Source of the DNA: Fibrobacter sp.
Lineage (GTDB): Bacteria; Fibrobacterota; Fibrobacteria; Fibrobacterales; Fibrobacteraceae
NCBI GenBank assembly: GCA_017550445.1
Contig: JAFZOV010000140.1
Coordinates: forward strand, 1-41,693
Reading direction: 5' to 3'
DNA length: 41,693 nt
Part shown: one piece after another, positions 35,207 through 41,693 of the stretch
Layout: each line of letters starts with the position of its first letter
How positions within the stretch are numbered: the stretch's first letter is position 1
The notes under the pieces: model-generated
What the model saw: the letters and a program-made list of their open reading frames with translations, nothing else
What the model was told of the DNA's origin: nothing
Database searches by the model: none
Made by a program: the position numbers and the translations under genes

Positions 35207-37312
35207 CTAATATTTCCCGTACTTGTAACCATATCCATCGGAATGGCTGTGCTCGTACTTGTTGATGACAATGCTTGCGTGCGCTTCGGCGTTGCCTTTG
35301 AGTAATTGCGCCATGCCGTCCTTAATAGCGTCAATGCTGTGCTTGTTGTACTCAATGACCATAACCAGTTGCGAAGCAAACCGGCAGGCGAGGGTTGCGT
35401 CTGTGACAAGCATAATTGGCGGCGTGTCGATTATGATCATGTCGTATTCGCGTTCTAATTTGGCAATGAGTTCGGCGTAATGTTTTGACCCGAGCAATTC
35501 AGATGGGTTGCTCGGAACGCTTCCGCAGGGCAGAATAAATAGATTATTTACTTCGGTGTTTAAAATAACATCTTTTAATTCGGCATTGTGCATTAGCAAC
35601 TGTGAAAGTCCGTTGCCACGCTTGATACCGAACTCCTTGTGAAGGCGTCCTTTGCGGAGGTCTGCGTCAATGAGAAGCACCTTTTTGCCAAGCCCGGCAA
35701 ACAATGCAGCCAAGTTGACGGATATGAAGCTTTTGCCTACTCCGGGAATAAGCCCGCTTACACCGATGACGGGGCGGCATCCTTCATCCATGCTGAATTC
35801 AAGCGAGCTGCGTAGCGCACGCAACGATTCCACGGCAACATCGTCGGGTTCGACAACGGCGAGAGGTCTTGTGCCCTTGGCTCCGTTGGGGTTCCCTTTG
35901 GGGATTTTTGCATAGACGCTGAAACCCGTTTCTTTTTCGATGAAATTTGCGTCGCGAACACCGTTGCTGATTTTACTCTTGATGCTTACGAGCGCTGCTC
36001 CAAACAGAAATCCTAGGAACAGAGCTACGCCAAGGATGATTTTTTTCTTGGGCTTCGTCGCCTTGGTGACTTGTTCGGCATAGTCGATAATGCGGACGGT
36101 TCCTACTTCACCGGCAGAAACGAGCTTCAATTGCTGGATGTTGTTTAGCATCGAGGTGTACATGATTTTGGTTAAGTCCACCTCGTTGTTCAATTTCAGG
36201 ACTTCTTGCTGAGTTGCGGGCAATTTCTTTGACTCGCTGGAATTTAGGGCCAGCTCGCGCTTGAGTGCGTTTTCCTGCTCCTCGTATGTCTTGATGGTCG
36301 GATGTTCTGGTTGGAACAGGCGTATGGCGTCTTTTTTCTTCTGCTGCAGGTTCAACAAGTCTTGCTGCAGTTTGTTCCTTCTCTCCAGGACTAGCCTTGT
36401 TTCGGCATTGATGTCTACGGAACCCACGCGATTGCGGTATGTGTTGAACCGTAGCATGGCGCTGTCCATTTGCGCTTTGACTTCAGGTAATTGCTTTTCG
36501 AGGAATTCTAGCGTTTTCTGTGCTTCGGCGTTGCTGCGTTCGACGTTTTGGCGCAGATAGGCGTTGGCGATTTCGTTTACAATTTCTGTAGCTCTGTCGG
36601 GGTATATGTCTTGATAGCTGAATTCAAGAATACCTGTTTTCTTGCCTTTTTCCTTGATGTCAAAGGCGCTCTTGAATGCTTCGATGGCATCAAGTTTGTT
36701 CATCTTGGAAAGCTCAAACCTTTGCCCGTTTTTTATGCTCATTTTATAAACGCTGAAAATGACGGAATCTCCGGCATAGGGTATTCTGTATGTTTCGCCT
36801 GCATGGCAGTCGCCTATGACTTTTTTGTAGTTGTGGTCGTATAGATCAAAGGTAAGGCTGTCCTTGGCGACGGCAACCCAGGGTTTGCCTCGCTCTTTTT
36901 CGGGAATATTGTCCCAGGGGATTTCAAATTGGTTCAACTCCATTCGGCCTTCTTTGTGCAATAGACGCTGGAGTTTACGTGTTGGATTTGCGACATACGA
37001 CAATCGCATTTTTTCTACTGCGTCACCAATGATTTGTCGGCTCTTGATAAGTTCTATTTCTGTTTCAGCGGGGCTAGAACTGGCAAATAGGCTTCCGAGC
37101 CCGCCCATCATTGCTCCGGCCATGCCCTTGTTGTTTTTTGACTCTATTTGAAGTAACGCGTCGACTTGGTAAATGGGCCTGATCCACATGGCGACAAGGA
37201 CGCCAACAACGCCCGACAGTATAATGCAGGGCAACATGATATGCCAGTTCTTGGCCAGGTCTTTCAAAAGGTCAAAAAGGTCGGTTTCTTCTTTTTTGGG
37301 TGACGATGCCAT
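35207..37312 (-). CDS. Wzc-like chain-length regulator with BY-kinase domain
   Basis: The 701-residue protein has a Wzz domain with a first helix (about 26-45), a long coiled region (about 265-390), a second helix (about 433-450), and a C-terminal bacterial tyrosine-kinase domain. Kinase motifs are GLIPGVGKSFIS (Walker A, Lys527), LLIDADLRKGRL (Walker A') and MIIIDTPPI (Walker B). The last 16 residues contain five tyrosines, the usual autophosphorylation cluster. Such proteins control the length and export of Wzy-made polymers. A matching Wza exporter and a tyrosine phosphatase are not in the window. The start at 37312 is preceded by GAGG. Confidence 0.93.
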   Translation of the reverse strand: MASSPKKEETDLFDLLKDLAKNWHIMLPCIILSGVVGVLVAMWIRPIYQVDALLQIESKNNKGMAGAMMGGLGSLFASSSPAETEIELIKSRQIIGDAVEKMRLSYVANPTRKLQRLLHKEGRMELNQFEIPWDNIPEKERGKPWVAVAKDSLTFDLYDHNYKKVIGDCHAGETYRIPYAGDSVIFSVYKMSIKNGQRFELSKMNKLDAIEAFKSAFDIKEKGKKTGILEFSYQDIYPDRATEIVNEIANAYLRQNVERSNAEAQKTLEFLEKQLPEVKAQMDSAMLRFNTYRNRVGSVDINAETRLVLERRNKLQQDLLNLQQKKKDAIRLFQPEHPTIKTYEEQENALKRELALNSSESKKLPATQQEVLKLNNEVDLTKIMYTSMLNNIQQLKLVSAGEVGTVRIIDYAEQVTKATKPKKKIILGVALFLGFLFGAALVSIKSKISNGVRDANFIEKETGFSVYAKIPKGNPNGAKGTRPLAVVEPDDVAVESLRALRSSLEFSMDEGCRPVIGVSGLIPGVGKSFISVNLAALFAGLGKKVLLIDADLRKGRLHKEFGIKRGNGLSQLLMHNAELKDVILNTEVNNLFILPCGSVPSNPSELLGSKHYAELIAKLEREYDMIIIDTPPIMLVTDATLACRFASQLVMVIEYNKHSIDAIKDGMAQLLKGNAEAHASIVINKYEHSHSDGYGYKYGKY

Positions 37313-37376
37313 TAGATAAACCTCAATGTTCTTAACATTCCTTCCTAAAATAGAAAAAATTGCTAAAATATTTACG

Positions 37377-39665
37377 ATGAATAAGTTAATTGCGTTAATC
37401 TTTTTGGCGTTTTGCGCATCGTTTGCCTATATTCCGGGCGAATCGGGCTTTGTTTCGCAGGATGGCGGTCACGGGATTTTCGGGAACCCGGCTTCGCTTT
37501 CCGCTTTCGATTCCAAGGGTGCGTTGCTCGACTACCAGTTTGACGACAACGTGTCCGCCCTGCGTGCGGGTGCGAATACGGAGCGGCTGGGCGTTGGGTT
37601 TGACTACCGCACCGATGGCGAGGGGTTCGACGAGACGCGTTGGAGTGCTACGTATTCGTTCCCGATGTTTGACCGGATGTTCTTCTGGGGATCGCGTGTG
37701 ACGGCGCTGCGTAGCGCCGACTTCACGGGTACGGAATGGACCATGACGCAGGGATTCCTGTTCCGCCCGGTGCGTTTCTTCTCGCTGGGCTACACCTGCG
37801 AGAATCTGCTCTACTTGGGACCGGAGTCAGAGGACCGCATCCACAGTTTCGGGGCTACTCTCCGGATAGGCAGGAATTTCGCGGTAAGTTACGACTGGGA
37901 AAATTTCGATAACCACAGGCTCTTGCTGGAACTTGGGCTCTACGGGTTCCGCTTTGGCCTGCAGATGCCCCTGTACGGCGACGACGAATGGCGCCTTACG
38001 GTTGCAACCTCTATTGGGGGCAATCTCGATGTCGGGCTTACTCTCTTTGACGATTATCTGCCCAAACGCGGTGTGGTTGGCTACCATTCGGCGCGCAATC
38101 CGTATGCATCCGGTTTTGCGAAAATCGTGCGAGTCCCCCTCGACATGGACGTGGTGGAGTCGAGCCGGGAACTCCCGTTTTTGGGGGCGCGCGATATAGG
38201 CATTTCGAAGGTGCGCAACCTGTTCGAACACCTCATGCGCGACCCGTCGGCGGGGCTCGTGATTCTTGATTTTTCGGGCTATCGCGGGAACCTGGGGATT
38301 TCGGGCGAAATAAACCGGATGGTGATGGATTTGCGTGCGCGCGGCAAGAAGGTCGTTGCCTATGTGGATGATATTCGTTTGTCTGTGCTGCTTGCCTCGG
38401 CTTCCGTGGACCGCGTCGTGGCGGAACCTTCGGCGCACCTTACCTGGCGGGGGCTTGGCGGCAGCACGCTCTACTACAAGGGGTTGTTCGAAAAACTGGG
38501 AGTCAAGGTGGAATTCCTCAAGCACGGGGCGTACAAGTCGGCGGTGGAACCCTACATTGCCGATTCCATGTCTGCCGAGGCGCGCGAGAACCGGCTGGAG
38601 CTCTACAACGACCTCTGGCAGTCCGTTTCGGGAATGGTCGCTGTGCGGAACACCCGCCAGTCCCTCGGGGTAAAGCGCTCGCTCGATTCGCTTGCGGGTG
38701 TCCCGGTGGTGTCGGCGATGGCCGCCGTGCGGACGGGGCTCGTGGATACGCTCCTTTACATAGACCAGGTGCCGGCTTACGCGCTCAGGGAGTTTTTCGA
38801 CGTGGACGCCCCGCAGGCGCGCTACAGCGACTGGTCGCCGACATCGCGCAAGCTGTTTGACGAGAGCTGGCGCAGGCGTTCGCGCATCGCTCTCTTGAAT
38901 ATCGACGGCACCATCGACTCGAAGATGGAGCAGGATGTGGCCGCTGCACTGCGCCGCCTTCCGAGCAGTGCCGAGGGTCTCCTCGTGCGCATTTCCTCGC
39001 CGGGGGGCAGCGTGATTGCGTCGGATAAAATCTGGGGTGCCATCACGGAACTCAGGAAGCGCGAATTCCCCGTTGTCGCAAGCATTGGCGACATGGGCGC
39101 CTCGGGTGCATATTATATCGCCTGTGCCGCCGACGCAATCTTTGCCGAACCGTATTCCATTGTCGGGAGCATCGGCATTTACGGGGGCAAGGTCGATGCT
39201 TCCGGGCTGTTGAGCAAGGTGGGTGTCAAGGCGGAAACGGTCAAGACGCACGAGCATGCCGATGCGGAAACGTTTGCGCGCCCGTGGACCGACGAGGAGA
39301 AGGCCGCCCTCCAGCAGTATATGGATGAATTCTACGGGCGGTTCGTGGGCGTGGTGTCAAAAGCTACGGGCATTCCGCGCGCGAAGGTGGATTCCTCGTA
39401 TGGCGGTGGTCGCGTGTTCGTGGGCGAGAAGGCGCACAAGTATGGGCTCGTGCATGGCTTGGGCGGGATGGATGCCGCCTTGAAGGAACTTCGCCATCGT
39501 GCGGAAATCAGTGACGGGACTGAAATTGAGCTGGTGCCGCTCCAGACGGGCGGTTCCAATATTATCAGGGATGCCTCGGCGAACGCCTTGATCGATTTTG
39601 TGCTGGACATGGAACGTGTGCAGTTCTGGGCAATCGATCCGTTGCTTTTGGAAGGTGCTGAATGA
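37377..39665 (+). CDS. SppA/S49-family peptidase with outer-membrane-like N-terminal domain
   Basis: The start at 37377 (762 residues) gives a clean signal peptide (MNKLIALIFLAFCASFAYIP). An upstream in-frame ATG at 37326 would hide it. Residues about 20-230 are beta-rich with FGNPASLSAF near the start, like the NPA motif of PorV/OmpV-like FCB outer-membrane proteins. The rest is a double S49 (SppA-type) peptidase: KHGAYKSAVEP with Lys387 in the first half, SSPGGSVIASDK and GDMGASGAYYIA with Ser576 in the second, forming a Ser-Lys dyad. SppA normally degrades signal peptides at the inner membrane. The added domain suggests a different site. A TAAAAT box (37364-37369) lies 7 nt before the ATG. 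Confidence 0.85.
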   Translation: MNKLIALIFLAFCASFAYIPGESGFVSQDGGHGIFGNPASLSAFDSKGALLDYQFDDNVSALRAGANTERLGVGFDYRTDGEGFDETRWSATYSFPMFDRMFFWGSRVTALRSADFTGTEWTMTQGFLFRPVRFFSLGYTCENLLYLGPESEDRIHSFGATLRIGRNFAVSYDWENFDNHRLLLELGLYGFRFGLQMPLYGDDEWRLTVATSIGGNLDVGLTLFDDYLPKRGVVGYHSARNPYASGFAKIVRVPLDMDVVESSRELPFLGARDIGISKVRNLFEHLMRDPSAGLVILDFSGYRGNLGISGEINRMVMDLRARGKKVVAYVDDIRLSVLLASASVDRVVAEPSAHLTWRGLGGSTLYYKGLFEKLGVKVEFLKHGAYKSAVEPYIADSMSAEARENRLELYNDLWQSVSGMVAVRNTRQSLGVKRSLDSLAGVPVVSAMAAVRTGLVDTLLYIDQVPAYALREFFDVDAPQARYSDWSPTSRKLFDESWRRRSRIALLNIDGTIDSKMEQDVAAALRRLPSSAEGLLVRISSPGGSVIASDKIWGAITELRKREFPVVASIGDMGASGAYYIACAADAIFAEPYSIVGSIGIYGGKVDASGLLSKVGVKAETVKTHEHADAETFARPWTDEEKAALQQYMDEFYGRFVGVVSKATGIPRAKVDSSYGGGRVFVGEKAHKYGLVHGLGGMDAALKELRHRAEISDGTEIELVPLQTGGSNIIRDASANALIDFVLDMERVQFWAIDPLLLEGAE

Positions 39666-40765
39666 TTGCGATTGTCCTCACCGTTCTCTGTTGCCTTTTC
39701 TTCTCGGCGTTTTGCTCCGTTACGGAAGCGTCGTTCTACAGCGTTCCGCCCGCGACGGTCGAGTTCTTGCAGAAGAACAAGAAGTTTACGGCGAAGTACC
39801 TCACGCACGTGAAGGAGAACATCGACCGCTATATCGCGTCTGTGCTCATCGTGAGCACGGTGGCGAACACGGTGGGAGCCTCGCTTGCGACGGCGCTCGC
39901 GGTGAAGCGTCTTTCCTCTACGGGTGCGATGCTCTTGCCCGTGATTCTCACTATACTCATTCTCCTCTTCGGCGAAATCACTCCCAAGACGCTTGGCGTG
40001 AAGCAGGCCAAGACGTTTGCCCCGCTGGTGGCGGTCCCGTTCTACTACATCACCAAGATTCTCGGCTGGACTGGCCTTATCTGGCTCTGCCTCACGCTTA
40101 CCAAGCACTGGACTCGCGAAGATGAAGAGAAGAAGGACGTGAGCATCGAGGACATCAACAGTCTCGTGAGTCTCGGGCTCCGCGAAGACGTGATTGACCG
40201 CCAGCAGGCTTCCGTCATCAAGAACATTCTTTCGCTCAAGTCGGTTGCCGCGCGCAAGATAATGACCCCGCGCCAGGTGGTGTTTACGCTCCCTGCCGAC
40301 AAGACTATCGGCGAGACAATCGACGAACTCGGGAACTGGCCTTTTTCGCGTATTCCGCTGTATGCTGAGAACAAGGACCACTGGATAGGGATAGTTCTTC
40401 GGCGCGATGCCTACAACAAGCTTGCCGAAGGGAATCGCGACATTACGCTTAGGAAACTGATGCGCCCGTTGCAGCTCATTCCCGACAGCGTCATGATAGA
40501 CAAGCTTTTGCTCCGTTTCCTCAAGCAGCGTGGCCACATGGTGGGCGTGGTGGATGAGTTCGGTGCCATTGCGGGTATCGTGAGCCTGGAAGACGTGCTC
40601 GAGGAGATCCTCGGCCGCGAAATTGTGGACGAGTACGACGAGTCCGTGAACCTGCAGGAGACCGCCCGCCGGAGGTCCAAGGCTCTCGCTTTCATGCGCA
40701 AGAACCGCTCGACCATGAAGCGCGTGGCCATCCGCCGAGAGGGCCAGGAAGACCCCAAAAAGTGA
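39662..40765 (+). CDS. CNNM (DUF21) and CBS-pair membrane protein
   Basis: The 367-residue protein has a DUF21/CNNM membrane domain (about 1-150; SAFCSVTEASFYS, LLFGEITPKTLGV) and a CBS pair (about 185-330; KIMTPRQVVFTLPAD, GVVDEFGAIAGIVSLEDVLEEILG). Relatives act in magnesium or cobalt transport (CorB/CorC, CNNM). The short C-terminus lacks the CorC/HlyC domain common in longer members. It overlaps the peptidase gene by 4 nt (ATGA) and is thus in the same operon. The ion specificity is unknown. Confidence 0.9.
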   Translation: MIAIVLTVLCCLFFSAFCSVTEASFYSVPPATVEFLQKNKKFTAKYLTHVKENIDRYIASVLIVSTVANTVGASLATALAVKRLSSTGAMLLPVILTILILLFGEITPKTLGVKQAKTFAPLVAVPFYYITKILGWTGLIWLCLTLTKHWTREDEEKKDVSIEDINSLVSLGLREDVIDRQQASVIKNILSLKSVAARKIMTPRQVVFTLPADKTIGETIDELGNWPFSRIPLYAENKDHWIGIVLRRDAYNKLAEGNRDITLRKLMRPLQLIPDSVMIDKLLLRFLKQRGHMVGVVDEFGAIAGIVSLEDVLEEILGREIVDEYDESVNLQETARRRSKALAFMRKNRSTMKRVAIRREGQEDPKK

Positions 40766-40777
40766 TATTTTGGCATC

Positions 40778-40804
40778 ATAATTAGCATAATTGATATAAT
40801 TAAT
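40778..40804. repeat. Three 9-bp AT-rich iterons upstream of rplM
   Basis: ATAATT occurs at 40778, 40787 and 40796, each followed by three different bases, giving an exact 9-bp period. The stretch lies 80 nt upstream of the proposed rplM promoter in a 181-nt intergenic region. It could be a regulator site, or only AT-rich spacer. Confidence 0.3.
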
Positions 40805-40859
40805 AGAACAAAAATCCGCTAATTTACGGGCTTTTCTGAAAAAATAGACTTTTTTACCC

Positions 40860-40890
40860 TTGTCGAGCTTGCCAAAACCATCTATATTTG
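40860..40890 (+). promoter_or_regulatory. Candidate FCB-type promoter of rplM-rpsI
   Basis: TTG (40860-40862), 20 nt, and TATATTTG (40883-40890) match the Bacteroidetes-like TTTG / TAnnTTTG pattern exactly in the downstream box. Predicted transcription starts near 40897 and gives a leader of about 50 nt before rplM. Confidence 0.5.
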
Positions 40891-40903
40891 TCTTGCTTTT
40901 CTT

Positions 40904-40919
40904 GGGGCGCCCCTGCCCC
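40904..40919 (+). promoter_or_regulatory. GC-rich hairpin in the rplM leader
   Basis: GGGGC (40904-40908) can pair with GCCCC (40915-40919). The overlapping palindrome GGGGCGCCCC (40904-40913) offers an alternative fold. It lies in the proposed 5' leader of a ribosomal-protein operon, where autoregulatory structures are common. No known leader family is recognised. Confidence 0.3.
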
Positions 40920-40946
40920 GGAATCCAATTAACTTAGAGGATTTAC

Positions 40947-41375
40947 ATGAAGACCATTACGGTAAACCCGAAGTCCGTCACCCGCAAGTGGAAGCTTGTG
41001 GATGCTGCGGAAAAACCCCTGGGACGCGTTGCAAGCGAAGTTGCTCGCCTCCTCATGGGCAAGCACAAGGCCATCTATTCCCCGAACGTCGACACTGGTG
41101 ACTTCGTTGTTGTCATCAACGCCGGCAAGGTTGCCGTTACCGGCACCAAGAACCTGAAGAAGGAATACTTCCACCACACCGGTCACATCGCCGGCGAACG
41201 CTGGATCAACTTCGCCGACCTCATGGCGAAGGACCCGACCGCCCCGCTGACCGCTGCTATCTGGGGTATGCTCCCTCACAGCGCTCTTGGCCACAAGATG
41301 GTTAAGAAACTCAAAATCTATGCCGGCGCCGAACATCCGCACGCTGCGCAGAACCCCGAAGTCGTTGACTTCTAA
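40947..41375 (+). CDS. rplM: 50S ribosomal protein L13
   Basis: The 142-residue protein has the normal L13 length and motifs: RKWKLVDAAEKPLGRVASEVA, LMGKHKAIYSPNVDTGD, VVVINAGKVAVTGTK, YFHHTGHI, and AIWGMLPHSALG (AVRGMLPKxxLG in most bacteria). L13 is an early-assembling protein of the large subunit. AGAGGATTT gives a good ribosome site before the ATG. It precedes rpsI by 23 nt, the usual rplM-rpsI order. Confidence 0.98.
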   Translation: MKTITVNPKSVTRKWKLVDAAEKPLGRVASEVARLLMGKHKAIYSPNVDTGDFVVVINAGKVAVTGTKNLKKEYFHHTGHIAGERWINFADLMAKDPTAPLTAAIWGMLPHSALGHKMVKKLKIYAGAEHPHAAQNPEVVDF

Positions 41376-41385
41376 TCTTTAGAAC

Positions 41386-41401
41386 GGAGGATACCTCTAT
41401 C
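41386..41401 (+). promoter_or_regulatory. Strong ribosome binding site ahead of an ATC start codon
   Basis: GGAGG (41386-41390), 8 nt, then ATC and the codons for A-T-A-K-N. The ideal Shine-Dalgarno and spacing fix the start of rpsI at the ATC, although it is not a standard initiation codon. Confidence 0.7.
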
Positions 41402-41693
41402 GCTACCGCAAAGAACAAGAAGATCTACCGTGGCACGGGCCGCCGCAAGAACGCCATCGCCGCTGTGATCCTGAAGCCGGGTACCGGCAAGCGCACTATC
41501 AATGGTCGTGATTTCAAGGATTACGTCCATTCCGAAGTGCAGAACATGATTGCTAACCTTCCGTTCGCCATCCTCGGCAACGCGGAAGAATGGGACGTCG
41601 AAGTCAACGCTCGCGGCGGTGGAATCGCCGGCCAGATGGGCGCTGTCCGTCTTGGCATTTCCCGCGCTCTCGTGGCTAACGACGCCGAAGTCA
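41399..41693 (+). CDS. rpsI: 30S ribosomal protein S9, N-terminal part, apparent ATC start (3' truncated by window edge)
   Basis: The frame from 41402 reads A-T-A-K-N-K-K-I-Y-R-G-T-G-R-R-K-N-A-I-A, the conserved S9 N-terminus, and continues through INGRDFKDY to ARGGGIAGQMGAVRLGISRAL, where the window ends near residue 98. The codon in the start position is ATC (41399-41401), placed 8 nt after a perfect GGAGG. No ATG, GTG or TTG lies in frame between the rplM stop and this point. The next one is a GTG about 21 codons in, which would delete the conserved GTGRRKNA segment. The gene is therefore either started at ATC or has a G-to-C base change or error in an ATG. Confidence 0.93.
   Translation, partial: MATAKNKKIYRGTGRRKNAIAAVILKPGTGKRTINGRDFKDYVHSEVQNMIANLPFAILGNAEEWDVEVNARGGGIAGQMGAVRLGISRALVANDAEV

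Noticed and set aside
1..41693. tRNA, rRNA, riboswitch, CRISPR, insertion sequence or phage genes
   Set aside because: No clover-leaf, repeat-spacer array, transposase or integrase motif was seen in the intergenic regions or frames.

Overview
The window looks like a chromosomal segment of a Fibrobacter-type bacterium (FCB group). The main pointers are a Ser-rich lipoprotein with the Fibrobacter major-paralogous domain (1492-2295), two CotH-kinase lipoproteins, lipoprotein signals on many exported genes, and FCB-like promoter motifs (TTG, about 20 nt, TAnnTTTG) at several operon heads. Housekeeping genes are GC-rich. Parts of the glycan region (about 16.5-22 kb and 30.5-35.2 kb) are clearly more AT-rich, as expected for exchangeable surface-polysaccharide genes. 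No RNA gene, CRISPR array, insertion sequence or phage gene was seen, and no gene-free stretch exceeds 300 bases.

Layout. 1-1344: end of rpsB, then tsf. 1492-2295: FISUMP lipoprotein. 2557-8701: tight operon of an MlaD/Mce-domain protein, HPr, PTS enzyme I, a lipoprotein lytic transglycosylase and an EamA-type transporter. 8774-11557: large CotH/lamin-tail lipoprotein. 11716-18801: plus-strand polysaccharide operon (UDP-glucose dehydrogenase, GT4, radical SAM/SPASM protein, GT4, GT2, Wzy-like polymerase). 25021-18804: minus-strand operon (cytidylyltransferase fused to a Gfo/Idh oxidoreductase, class-V aminotransferase, three LicD proteins, Wzx-like flippase). 25195-31600: plus-strand operon for 2-aminoethylphosphonate (PEP mutase, phosphonopyruvate decarboxylase, nucleotidyltransferase, 2-AEP transaminase), an opine-dehydrogenase-like protein and a GT4. 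31613-37312: CotH lipoprotein, SGNH/GDSL lipoprotein, putative beta-barrel protein, acyltransferase-3 protein and a Wzc-like chain-length regulator/tyrosine kinase. 37377-40765: SppA-type peptidase with an outer-membrane-like N-terminus, and a CNNM/CBS protein. 40947-41693: rplM and the start of rpsI, the latter apparently with an ATC start codon.

How the parts fit. Region 11.7-37.3 kb reads as a Wzx/Wzy surface-glycan locus whose product is probably decorated with phosphonate and other phosphodiester groups. PEP would be converted to phosphonopyruvate, phosphonoacetaldehyde and 2-AEP, activated with CTP, and transferred by LicD-family enzymes. The second arm (cytidylyltransferase-oxidoreductase fusion plus aminotransferase) may make a second CDP-activated group. 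The opine-dehydrogenase-like enzyme may alkylate an amine, possibly that of AEP. The chemistry of this second arm and of the radical SAM protein cannot be fixed from sequence. It is the best candidate for something undescribed.
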